Of a stretch of 57,230 bases of DNA, positions 1-6,975 are shown one piece after another (position 1 is the stretch's first letter; every line of letters starts with the position of its first letter). The notes beneath the pieces were generated by a model that made no database searches, had not been told where the DNA came from, and was given only the letters and a program-made list of their open reading frames with translations. A program made the position numbers and the translations under genes. The DNA is from Haemophilus massiliensis (lineage in GTDB: Bacteria > Pseudomonadota > Gammaproteobacteria > Enterobacterales > Pasteurellaceae), in assembly GCA_000752995.2 (NCBI GenBank), contig LM994635.1, positions 416,255-473,484 of the forward strand, written 5' to 3'.

Positions 1-220
1 CTCCAGCGCAGAGAACATTTACGGAACCTACTATAAATAAAGTCCAAAAGATCACCCAGCACTCATATGTGTAAGTTTTTAAGCATCATTGCTGCAATTT
101 AGTCAAGTCAGCTAGGAAACACCCGACCACTTAACGTCCATACTCTTTAACCCAATTGGTTACAAGAGCGGTTAAAATTCCCGATATTTCGGCAGCGCCT
201 TTTACACCACCGAATAACCC
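1..220. other. Left edge, no gene recognised
   Basis: I see no supportable gene here. All three forward frames stop within the first 85 bases, so at most a few C-terminal codons of a gene lying to the left could be present. The stretch follows the anti-sigma gene and probably holds its 3' untranslated end. A degenerate uptake-sequence core (AGAGCGGTTAAA) lies near 166. Confidence 0.3.
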
Positions 221-391
221 TTAGTTATCTGCAAACTGTTTCATCAGCTTATTGATTTGTTTGCAATGTTGTTGGAAATTGCGACAGTGGGGGCAGAAGA
301 GCAAATGTGTCTTCATACCGACTTTTTCATGCAAATTTAGTGTTCGTTCCCTTGAATCAGAAATTAATTTAGTGACTTGTCGGCAATTCAT
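221..391 (-). CDS. Small zinc-binding anti-sigma factor (ZAS type)
   Basis: This 56-residue protein begins MNCRQVTKLISDSRER and holds the motif H29-x3-C33-x2-C36 with an early Cys3, which matches the HxxxCxxC zinc-binding anti-sigma (zf-HC2/ZAS) pattern. Such proteins bind their sigma factor in the cytoplasm and release it when zinc-bound thiols are oxidised. It has no membrane segment, so it should be soluble. The ATG lies one base after the TAA of the upstream sigma gene (TAATATG), so the two are probably translationally coupled. The small size makes it easy to miss in automatic annotation. The zinc motif and position are seen; the redox-sensing role is inferred from the family and from the oxidation-repair genes next door. 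Confidence 0.8.
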   Translation of the reverse strand: MNCRQVTKLISDSRERTLNLHEKVGMKTHLLFCPHCRNFQQHCKQINKLMKQFADN

Positions 392-392
392 A

Positions 393-962
393 TTATTCTC
401 CCTGACGAAATGTTCCGGATAAACAATGTTGTAGCTGTAGTCGCGCCCGATAGAGCAATGTGTGCAGATTTTCCCGAGTAATATCGACGGTATGACAAAT
501 TTCGTCTGAGGAAAATTCCAAATATTCCCGCATCATAAAAACTCGTCCTTGGCGCGCTGGCAGGTGAGTAAGGCAAGCTTCAAATAATTGCCAAAATTCT
601 TGTGAGTAAATCTCGCGCTCTTGCCAGTCTGTCGGGTAACATTCGGCCTTCCAGTGCCCGTTGTGGTCAAAGAAGTGATTATCTTCTTCTGTGGATTGAA
701 GATCGCTTTCGACGATAAACCGATCTTTCTGGCGCAGATAATCAATAATTTTATTTTTCAGAATGGCAAAAACCCAAGTTTTTAATGCCGCCTGACGTTT
801 AAATTTATCGATATTTTTGACCGCACTTAATAAGGCTTCTTGCACAATATCTTCCGCGAGCGTACCGTCTCTAAGTTGGAGATGGGCAAATTTTAGCATT
901 TGTTCTCGAATTTCTGTGAGTTGCTGCGTTGAAAAAGCGGAATTAATTTCATTTATTATCAT
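393..962 (-). CDS. rpoE2: ECF-type RNA polymerase sigma factor (RpoE2-like)
   Basis: A 189-residue group 4 sigma factor. Region 2 is visible at about residues 25-80 (LAEDIVQEALLSAVKNIDKF, then ALKTWVFAILKNKIIDYLRQ) and region 4 at about 130-180 (LPARQGRVFMMREYLEFSSD, then a recognition helix before LLYRARLQLQHCL). It should direct RNA polymerase to stress promoters once freed from the anti-sigma factor encoded just downstream. It is divergent from the methionine-rich peptide and msrAB genes, with 132 bp between. A related sigma factor in H. influenzae, RpoE2, is reported to control msrAB and hypochlorite resistance; I recall this from the literature and did not check it. An uptake core lies inside the gene near 821. 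Confidence 0.9.
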   Translation of the reverse strand: MIINEINSAFSTQQLTEIREQMLKFAHLQLRDGTLAEDIVQEALLSAVKNIDKFKRQAALKTWVFAILKNKIIDYLRQKDRFIVESDLQSTEEDNHFFDHNGHWKAECYPTDWQEREIYSQEFWQLFEACLTHLPARQGRVFMMREYLEFSSDEICHTVDITRENLHTLLYRARLQLQHCLSGTFRQGE

Positions 963-1094
963 ATAGTTATAATTTTTTATAAAAAGTTGTCATTTTTTTG
1001 TCAGAATTTTGGGATTTGTCCGACTAACTTTAATGTGAAGGGGATTCTTTCATAACATATTAATTCATAATCAACTATTAACTAGAAGGAAAAC
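963..1094. promoter_or_regulatory. Divergent control region between sigma gene and Met-rich peptide gene
   Basis: These 132 AT-rich bases must hold the promoters for both directions. A good ribosome binding site (AGAAGGA, 1084-1090) precedes the ATG at 1095. I see TTGTCAGA near 998 and TTTGTCCGA near 1015, which could belong to an ECF promoter, but I cannot assign the -35 and -10 elements with confidence. Confidence 0.45.
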
Positions 1095-1394
1095 ATGATG
1101 AAACTATTAACTAACACATTGAAAGCATTAAGCCTTACAGCTTTCTTTTCCATTGCAGCAGTCAATGCCAATGCTGAGGAGATGAAATCCCAACATATGC
1201 CGGAAGAGACAATGATGCAGTCGAAACATGCGGGAAAGGATAGCATGATGTCAATGGAAATGAAATCTGATTCTATGATGAAAGAAGACTCTATGATGAA
1301 AGAAGACTCTATGATGAAAGAGAAAATGAAAAAAGAAGATATGAAGAAAGAGCAAAAAATGAAGAAAGAAAAAATGACTAAACATAATATGTAA
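1095..1394 (+). CDS. Secreted methionine-rich peptide, putative oxidant sink
   Basis: A 99-residue protein with a clear signal peptide (residues 1-27, cleavage after VNANA). The mature part of about 72 residues contains 19 methionines plus many Lys, Glu and Ser, and no Cys. The core is a tandem SMMKED repeat (residues about 60-77) followed by a KKE/M-rich tail. The known precedent is MrpX of Azospira suillum, a periplasmic methionine-rich protein that soaks up hypochlorite and is then repaired by a methionine sulfoxide reductase. Here the next gene is a periplasmic MsrA-MsrB, which supports the same idea. Binding of copper or another soft metal by Met and His clusters is an alternative. The composition is seen; the function is inferred. 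Related low-complexity proteins may be annotated only as hypothetical. Confidence 0.85.
   Translation: MMKLLTNTLKALSLTAFFSIAAVNANAEEMKSQHMPEETMMQSKHAGKDSMMSMEMKSDSMMKEDSMMKEDSMMKEKMKKEDMKKEQKMKKEKMTKHNM
1272..1325 (+). repeat. Three tandem 18-bp units encoding SMMKED
   Basis: The unit TCTATGATGAAAGAAGAC occurs at 1272-1289 and 1290-1307, and a third unit at 1308-1325 diverges at its last bases (TCTATGATGAAAGAGAAA). Because the unit is a multiple of three, gain or loss of copies keeps the reading frame and only changes how many methionine pairs the peptide carries. Confidence 0.95.
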
Positions 1395-1405
1395 TTTAAC
1401 GTGTT

Positions 1406-1432
1406 GGCGGCGGTCAGGCTCAAAACCGCCGC
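1406..1432 (+). promoter_or_regulatory. GC-rich hairpin without U-tract between Met-rich peptide gene and msrAB
   Basis: GCGGCGGT (1407-1414) pairs perfectly with ACCGCCGC (1425-1432) around a 10-base loop, but no run of T follows. This is more like an mRNA-stabilising or partial-attenuation element than a full terminator. It would let the upstream peptide be made in excess over the reductase from a shared transcript. Confidence 0.55.
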
Positions 1433-1465
1433 TAATATGGATAAGTTGTTACAAGGAGGAACTAT

Positions 1466-2533
1466 ATGAAATACAATAAACTTTTTTTATTACTGATGTC
1501 GGCGGCAGTATTCGCTTCACCGGCAGTAGCACATGAAATGAATTCGGATAAGGCTAAAATGATGGAAAACACAAAGACATTGCAAGAAGATCTCCGAGAA
1601 ATTTATTTAGCTGGCGGCTGTTTCTGGGGAATTGAAGCTTATATGGAAAAAATATACGGCGTAAAAGATGCCACTTCCGGTTACGCCAACGGAAAAACGG
1701 CGCAGACTGCCTATCCGATTATTGGCAAAACGGATCATGCGGAAACGGTACATGTAACCTATGATGCCAATAAAGTTTCGCTGGATAAATTACTGAAATA
1801 TTATTTTCAGGTTATTGATCCGACCAGTGTCAATAAACAAGGCAATGATCGCGGCAGACAATACCGTACCGGTATTTATTATCAAAATGAAGAGGATAAA
1901 GCGATAATTTTAACCGCACTTAATGCATTGCAGGAAAAATATAAAGATAAAATTCAGATCGAAGTTGAACCGTTAAAACATTATATTTTAGCGGAAGAAT
2001 ATCATCAGGATTATTTAAAGAAAAATCCGAACGGTTATTGTCATATCGATTTGGAGCAGGCAGATAAGGTGATTATCGATCCGCAGGATTACCCGAAACC
2101 GAGTGATGCCGAGTTGAAAGCCAAACTTACCCCGTTGCAATATAGTGTTACCCAGAATAAAAATACCGAGCACTCATTTAGTAATGATTACTGGGATAAC
2201 TTTGAGCCCGGCATTTATGTGGATATTACCACCGGCGAACCGCTGTTTTCTTCCGCCGACAAATACGAGTCGGGTTGCGGTTGGCCGAGTTTTACTAAGC
2301 CGATTGTAGAAGATGTCGTGACCTATGCGGAAGATACCAGTTTCAACATGGTGAGAACCGAGGTGTTAAGCCGTAGTGGAAAAGCGCATTTGGGACATGT
2401 GTTCAACGACGGTCCGAAAGAGAAAGGCGGCCTGCGTTATTGTATCAACAGCGCCTCGATTAAATTTATTCCACTGGATCAAATGGAAGCGCAGAATTAC
2501 GGTTATTTAATCAACCTTGTTAAAGGAAAATAA
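1466..2533 (+). CDS. msrAB: Periplasmic bifunctional methionine sulfoxide reductase MsrA-MsrB
   Basis: A 355-residue fusion that reduces both stereoisomers of methionine sulfoxide in exported proteins. A signal peptide covers about residues 1-22 (FASPAVA). The MsrA domain follows with GCFWG at 51-55 (nucleophile Cys52) and Cys192 as a likely resolving residue. The MsrB domain has GCGWPSF at 270-276 (Cys271) and [11 protein letters not shown] with the nucleophile Cys326. It lacks the paired CxxC zinc motifs of many MsrB proteins and the N-terminal thioredoxin domain of Neisseria PilB. The start has a strong AGGAGGA site. The next two genes, a CcdA-like carrier and a TlpA-like thioredoxin, would supply electrons from the cytoplasm. 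An uptake core lies inside the gene near 1913. Confidence 0.95.
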   Translation: MKYNKLFLLLMSAAVFASPAVAHEMNSDKAKMMENTKTLQEDLREIYLAGGCFWGIEAYMEKIYGVKDATSGYANGKTAQTAYPIIGKTDHAETVHVTYDANKVSLDKLLKYYFQVIDPTSVNKQGNDRGRQYRTGIYYQNEEDKAIILTALNALQEKYKDKIQIEVEPLKHYILAEEYHQDYLKKNPNGYCHIDLEQADKVIIDPQDYPKPSDAELKAKLTPLQYSVTQNKNTEHSFSNDYWDNFEPGIYVDITTGEPLFSSADKYESGCGWPSFTKPIVEDVVTYAEDTSFNMVRTEVLSRSGKAHLGHVFNDGPKEKGGLRYCINSASIKFIPLDQMEAQNYGYLINLVKGK

Positions 2534-2534
2534 A

Positions 2535-3185
2535 ATGTTTGAGCAGAATTTATTAATCAGCAGCGTTTTTTTAGCCGGATTGGCGTCTTTTTTATCGCCT
2601 TGCATTTTTCCGATTGTGCCGATTTATTTCGGTATTCTAAGCAAAGGCGGCAGAAAAATATTAAATACCTTATTGTTTATATTGGGCTTATCGCTGACAT
2701 TTATCGGACTGGGCTTCAGCTTTGGTTTTTTAAGCGATATTTTATTTAACGACACCGCCAGAATTGTCGCGGGTATTATTGTTATTATTCTCGGTGTGCA
2801 TCAGTTGGGTATTTTAAAAATCGGGCTGTTGGAACAAACTAAATTAGTTGAAATAAAGACTGATAATAAAAGTGCGGCGCTACAGGCTTTTGTTTTGGGG
2901 CTCACTTTCAGTCTGGGCTGGACGCCTTGTATCGGGCCGATTTTAGCCGCCGTGCTGGCATTGTCCGGCGATGAAGGCTCGGCTTTATACGGCGCGGGTA
3001 TGATGCTGGTTTATGTATTTGGGCTGGCGACACCGTTTATCCTCTTTTCATTTTTCTCCGACAGTTTATTGAAAAGAACCAAAGCGCTGAATAAACATTT
3101 AACGAAATTTAAAATTATCGGCGGAATTCTGATTATTCTGATGGGCGTTTTATTAATCACCAACAATCTGCATATTGTGATGTAA
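2535..3185 (+). CDS. CcdA/DsbD-beta-like transmembrane thiol electron carrier
   Basis: A 216-residue membrane protein with about six membrane segments. Each half carries the conserved cysteine-proline motif of the DsbD beta/CcdA family: SPCIFP at 21-26 (Cys23) and TPCIGP at 130-135 (Cys132). The family passes electrons from cytoplasmic thioredoxin across the membrane to periplasmic thiol proteins. I chose the ATG at 2535, one base after the msrAB stop and 7-8 bases after AAAGGA, over a TTG at 2517 that would overlap msrAB. The tight packing with msrAB and the thioredoxin gene shows one operon and points to MsrAB as the final acceptor. Confidence 0.9.
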   Translation: MFEQNLLISSVFLAGLASFLSPCIFPIVPIYFGILSKGGRKILNTLLFILGLSLTFIGLGFSFGFLSDILFNDTARIVAGIIVIILGVHQLGILKIGLLEQTKLVEIKTDNKSAALQAFVLGLTFSLGWTPCIGPILAAVLALSGDEGSALYGAGMMLVYVFGLATPFILFSFFSDSLLKRTKALNKHLTKFKIIGGILIILMGVLLITNNLHIVM

Positions 3186-3201
3186 TTAAGGAGAAATAAG
3201 C

Positions 3202-3678
3202 ATGAAAAAAATTATTGGATTAATGATGTTATTGTTTAGTTTTAATCTTTTTGCGGCAGGAGAAGTCAATTTGAAAGACGTTAAATTTAAAGATCTTGAG
3301 CAGAATACCGTTACGCTCGAACAATATCAGGGAAAGAAACTGTATATCAAAATGTGGGCGTCTTGGTGTCCGATTTGTCTGGCGGGATTGGCGGAAGTCA
3401 ATGAATTAAGTGGCGAACCGAATGATGATTTCGCTATTGTGACTATTGTCTCTCCTGATCATAAAGGCGAAAAATCGACCGCCGATTTTATCGAATGGTA
3501 TAAGGGATTGGATTACAAAAATATCGTAGTGCTGCTGGACGAAGAGGGCGAGGTTATTAAAAAAGCCAAAGTCCGCGGCTATCCGACCAATTTGATTTTG
3601 GACGCCTCGCTGAATGTCACAAAAACCATTCCAGGGCATCTGGGTGCTGAACAGATTAAGCGCTATTTATCCGAATAA
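3202..3678 (+). CDS. TlpA-like periplasmic thioredoxin
   Basis: A 158-residue thioredoxin-fold protein with a signal peptide (about residues 1-19, NLFAAG) and an active site WASWCPIC with Cys56 and Cys59. The cis-proline region is visible as RGYPTN. It should be held reduced by the CcdA-like protein encoded 16 bp upstream and in turn reduce the periplasmic MsrAB. Start and spacing are good: AAGGAG lies 9 bases before the ATG. It is the last gene of the module; a hairpin at 3691-3715 follows. Confidence 0.9.
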   Translation: MKKIIGLMMLLFSFNLFAAGEVNLKDVKFKDLEQNTVTLEQYQGKKLYIKMWASWCPICLAGLAEVNELSGEPNDDFAIVTIVSPDHKGEKSTADFIEWYKGLDYKNIVVLLDEEGEVIKKAKVRGYPTNLILDASLNVTKTIPGHLGAEQIKRYLSE

Positions 3679-3690
3679 TTTCTTCCGTAA

Positions 3691-3715
3691 AATCCCTGTA
3701 TTCCATGCAGGGATT
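3691..3715. terminator. Hairpin between convergent thioredoxin and DeoR genes
   Basis: AATCCCTG (3691-3698) pairs with CAGGGATT (3708-3715) around a 9-base loop. It sits between convergent genes and may end transcription from both sides, though T-runs are short. Confidence 0.6.
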
Positions 3716-3719
3716 GCCA

Positions 3720-4475
3720 TTACACCATGATATTTAACTGCGATGAAACGGAAAAATCATCCGGCAGAGATTGATTACAGATTATTGTGTCAAACTCTTC
3801 CAGCTTACCGAAATAAGCCTGCTGTACCTGATTAAATTTGGAATGATCAAAAATAAGGATCTTTTGTGCAGTTTTTGCCATTGCCTTGTGTTTAATCTGC
3901 GCTTCATCTAAACGGAAACACGTTAACCCAAGATGTTTGTCCACACCGGAAGCCGAGATAAAAGCCTTAGTCGTACAAATGAGATCCAACAAATTCGGAT
4001 TTTGCACGGGATTAATAAATAAATCGTCTTGTGAATAAGAACCGCCACACAGATAAATTTTACAGTTCGGTTTTTCTCGCAAAATCAGAAAAGTATTGAT
4101 AGAACAACAAATTGCGGTAAATCGTACGCTATTGGGAATTTGAGAGGCAATAAAAGGAATGGTCGAACCGCCGTCAAAGAAAATAGTATCGCCTTCTTGC
4201 ACCAAATTTGCCGCGATTTTACCGATATGAATCTTTTCTAATACATTTTTAGTTTGGCGTTGGGATAGCAAATGGTTCAGCTGAGGCTGCTCTTGGTTGT
4301 TCTTTAAAATATAGCCGCCGATAAGACTCATGTTACTATGTTCGGTGTTCACGTCACGGCGAATAGTCATTTCCGATACATTAAGTAATTCCGCGGCATT
4401 ACGTAAATGAATTTTATCTGTTTGGGTAAGTAGAAATTCCAATTTCTGTACCCGTAATTGCGTTTTTTTGTCCAT
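3720..4475 (-). CDS. DeoR-family sugar-phosphate-responsive repressor
   Basis: A 251-residue regulator. The N-terminal winged helix-turn-helix is clear (LRNAAELLNVSEMTIRRDV, about residues 23-41), with the TIRRD signature of DeoR proteins. The rest matches the DeoR effector domain (IFFDGGSTIPFIASQIP, and later KTAQKILIFDHSKFNQ). Such repressors usually sense a phosphorylated sugar, often the product of a kinase in the same operon. The gene starts only 6 bp after the lyxK stop, as last gene of the transporter-kinase operon. A perfect palindrome at 8641-8660 is a candidate operator. The effector is unknown; L-xylulose 5-phosphate is a guess based on the kinase. Confidence 0.9.
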   Translation of the reverse strand: MDKKTQLRVQKLEFLLTQTDKIHLRNAAELLNVSEMTIRRDVNTEHSNMSLIGGYILKNNQEQPQLNHLLSQRQTKNVLEKIHIGKIAANLVQEGDTIFFDGGSTIPFIASQIPNSVRFTAICCSINTFLILREKPNCKIYLCGGSYSQDDLFINPVQNPNLLDLICTTKAFISASGVDKHLGLTCFRLDEAQIKHKAMAKTAQKILIFDHSKFNQVQQAYFGKLEEFDTIICNQSLPDDFSVSSQLNIMV

Positions 4476-4481
4476 CTGATA

Positions 4482-5933
4482 TTAGGCCATCACCGATAAA
4501 GCATCGACAAGTTTTTGGTAACGTTGATATTTTTCTTGGTACAACGAAAAATTTTGTTTACTCGGTTGAATGGTCTGCATTGCAACCTGCGCTATCATAG
4601 CATTTTTTTCATCTTTCCGAGCCCCTTGTATTGCCATTAATGCGGCACCAAAGCATCCGGTTTCCTCAATCTGAGGAATTTCAAGGATTAAGCCGGTTAA
4701 ATCCGCCAGCATTTGCAGCCAGACTTGCGATTTAGTCACACCGCCGGTAATGCGTAAAATCTGTATATTTGGAAACCGCACTTTCATGCGTTCCAAATGG
4801 TACATTAGGCTGAATAAGATTCCCTCATAAACCGCCTGCAATAAATGGGCCTGAGTGTGATAAGACTGCAATCCGTAGAACCCGGCCTGCATACCCAGTT
4901 TAATGTTGGAACCGTATAAAAAAGGGACAAACAATATTGAACTGGATACTGGCGGTAAATCGGCAACAATTTTATTGACTTCAGAGTAGGTAATATTTTC
5001 CCATTTGTTGATAAACCAATCGAGGTTGCCGGCAGAAGTTGGACTATCATCATGAATAATAAATTTACCGTCCTGAATATAGCGCCCACAAATCAACCCT
5101 GAGGTTTGATCAAATTGTGCACTGACGCCGCTGACAATTGTCCAGGTACCGAGTACGACATTTAATGTGTGTTCGTCTTGCAGATTGGCGCAAAGTGCGG
5201 TGGAAACGACATCAAATAATCCTCCGACCACTTTGGTGCCGGTTTTTAAACCGGTTTTTTTCGCCGCCTGTGAACTAATTGTTCCGGCAATTTGATTGCC
5301 TTTTATAATCGGCGGTAATTTATCAAATATTTCTTCAATACCAAATAGTTTGGTCAGTGCGGGATCATATTGTCCGGTATTCATATTATATAAGTTAGAT
5401 TCGGAAATATTCGTTTCTTCGCAATGCAGCTTTCCGGTTAAACAGAAACGCAAATAATCGTGCGACATCAATACATGATTAATTTTTGTATAGCGTTCCG
5501 GTTCGTTTTCTTTCAACCAACGTAAAATGGATACTGGGTGCCCGCTCCATAAGGCTTGAGAGGTTATCGGATAAATAATCTCGGGAATGGCTAATTGTTG
5601 CCAGCGCTTTACTATGGCTGTCGCGCGCTGATCGGAAGATAAAATTGCGCGTCCCAGCGGTCGCTTGTTTTTGTCCAGCAAAAACGCACCTTTACCCTGC
5701 GCTGAAATACCGACAGCTTCAATTAGCGCCGGTGCTATTTTGCTTTTTTGCACGGTCAGTCGGATAACATCTGCACAGACCTGCCACAGTCGGTTCATAT
5801 CCCGCTCGGCATATCCTTCCCGGTCACTGATAATTTCTACGTTTTTTCTTTCACAGGCGTACATTTTACCTTGCTGATCAAAGAGTGCCGCTTTGATAAA
5901 GGTTCCGCCGCAATCAATACCTAAATAAAACAT
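4482..5933 (-). CDS. lyxK: L-xylulose kinase (FGGY family)
   Basis: A 483-residue sugar kinase that closely follows what I recall of E. coli LyxK along its length: LGIDCGGTFIKA near the N-terminus, then GISAQGKGAFLLDKNKRPLG, TGHP-like SGHPVSILRWLKENEPERY, SESNLYNMNTGQYDP, VVGGLFDVVSTALCA and a C-terminal EETGCFGAAL. LyxK phosphorylates L-xylulose, and also 3-keto-L-gulonate, with ATP in the cytoplasm. It lies 13 bp after the ABC permease gene. The epimerases that convert L-xylulose 5-phosphate to D-xylulose 5-phosphate (UlaE/UlaF type) are not in this window. Uptake cores lie inside the gene near 5191 and just upstream near 5934. Confidence 0.88.
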   Translation of the reverse strand: MFYLGIDCGGTFIKAALFDQQGKMYACERKNVEIISDREGYAERDMNRLWQVCADVIRLTVQKSKIAPALIEAVGISAQGKGAFLLDKNKRPLGRAILSSDQRATAIVKRWQQLAIPEIIYPITSQALWSGHPVSILRWLKENEPERYTKINHVLMSHDYLRFCLTGKLHCEETNISESNLYNMNTGQYDPALTKLFGIEEIFDKLPPIIKGNQIAGTISSQAAKKTGLKTGTKVVGGLFDVVSTALCANLQDEHTLNVVLGTWTIVSGVSAQFDQTSGLICGRYIQDGKFIIHDDSPTSAGNLDWFINKWENITYSEVNKIVADLPPVSSSILFVPFLYGSNIKLGMQAGFYGLQSYHTQAHLLQAVYEGILFSLMYHLERMKVRFPNIQILRITGGVTKSQVWLQMLADLTGLILEIPQIEETGCFGAALMAIQGARKDEKNAMIAQVAMQTIQPSKQNFSLYQEKYQRYQKLVDALSVMA

Positions 5934-5946
5934 ACCGCACTTTTCC

Positions 5947-6975
5947 TTAGGATTTTCTGAAAATCAGACTTTTAAAACTTTGCTTGGATATTTCGCCACG
6001 TCTGATTTGATCCATAAAGACCGCCAAAATAATCACAAGACCGATGATTAAGCGTTGCAGATAAGAGGTTACGTTCAGCAAGGTCAGCCCGTTTTGCAAC
6101 ACGCCCATAATTAACGCCCCGATCGCGGTGCTTAACACTGAACCGACGCCGCCAATTAAACTCGTACCGCCGATAACGGTGGCTGCAATCGCATCCAGTT
6201 CATAACCGGTGCCGGCAATAGGTTGTGCCGCGTTTAACCGCCCCACTAAAATCACCGCGCCCAAGGCGGCGAGTAATCCGTTGATTGCATAGGTTCTTAC
6301 CTCCAGCTTGTTCACATTAATACCAGATAGTTTGACGGCTTCACGATTGCCACCGAGTGCATAGACTTGCCGTCCGAAAATAGTTTGAGTCAAAATATAA
6401 TAGCTAAGCGCAACGACGATCAACGCCACAATGACTGGTACGGGAATGCTGAAATTTTCCGCTAGCGGAATCTTACCATTGCCGAAAAAACGCAAGGCGT
6501 CAGGAAAATTATAAATGGTCTTGCCATCCGAAAGCGTGAGGGCTAAGCCGCGGGCGATTCCCATCATGCCAAGGGTAGTAATAAAGGAAGTCACCTTACA
6601 ATACACAATAATAAAACCGTTTAGATAACCGCATAACGCACCAACCAGTAACGCGCCGAATACCGATAAAATCACGACAAAAATGACCGCACTTTCGGAG
6701 GGATTTTCACCTAACCAATCCATTCCTTTGTGCACAAAAAGCCCCAGACAAACGGCGCTCAGTGCCACGATAGAACCGACTGACAAATCAATGCCGCCGG
6801 TTAAAATAACATACGTCATGCCCACTGCAATAATGCAAATCACCGAGACTTGCAGCAAAATGTTTAAAATATTGTGTGTGGATAAAAAGCTATTAGAGGC
6901 AAAAGACATAGTGACAATCATCAAGACCAGTACCAGACCTATACCTAATTTTGAAATCATTTTATTAACATTCAT
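5947..6975 (-). CDS. Ribose-type ABC transporter permease
   Basis: A 342-residue RbsC-family permease with eight to ten hydrophobic segments. Typical stretches are visible: VGMTYVILTGGIDLSVGSIV near residues 52-71 and YELDAIAATVIGGTSLIGGVG near the C-terminal third. It forms the membrane channel with the ATPase encoded upstream, whose 3' end it overlaps by 11 bp (6965-6975), a sign of coupled translation. Its neighbour lyxK suggests the substrate is L-xylulose or a sugar or polyol converted to it, but the permease itself does not show specificity. Confidence 0.92.
   Translation of the reverse strand: MNVNKMISKLGIGLVLVLMIVTMSFASNSFLSTHNILNILLQVSVICIIAVGMTYVILTGGIDLSVGSIVALSAVCLGLFVHKGMDWLGENPSESAVIFVVILSVFGALLVGALCGYLNGFIIVYCKVTSFITTLGMMGIARGLALTLSDGKTIYNFPDALRFFGNGKIPLAENFSIPVPVIVALIVVALSYYILTQTIFGRQVYALGGNREAVKLSGINVNKLEVRTYAINGLLAALGAVILVGRLNAAQPIAGTGYELDAIAATVIGGTSLIGGVGSVLSTAIGALIMGVLQNGLTLLNVTSYLQRLIIGLVIILAVFMDQIRRGEISKQSFKSLIFRKS

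Noticed and set aside
1095..1394. Metal-binding copper chaperone as first choice for the Met-rich peptide
   Set aside because: Possible, but no copper transporter or copper regulator is nearby and the next gene is a methionine sulfoxide reductase, so an oxidant sink is the better reading.
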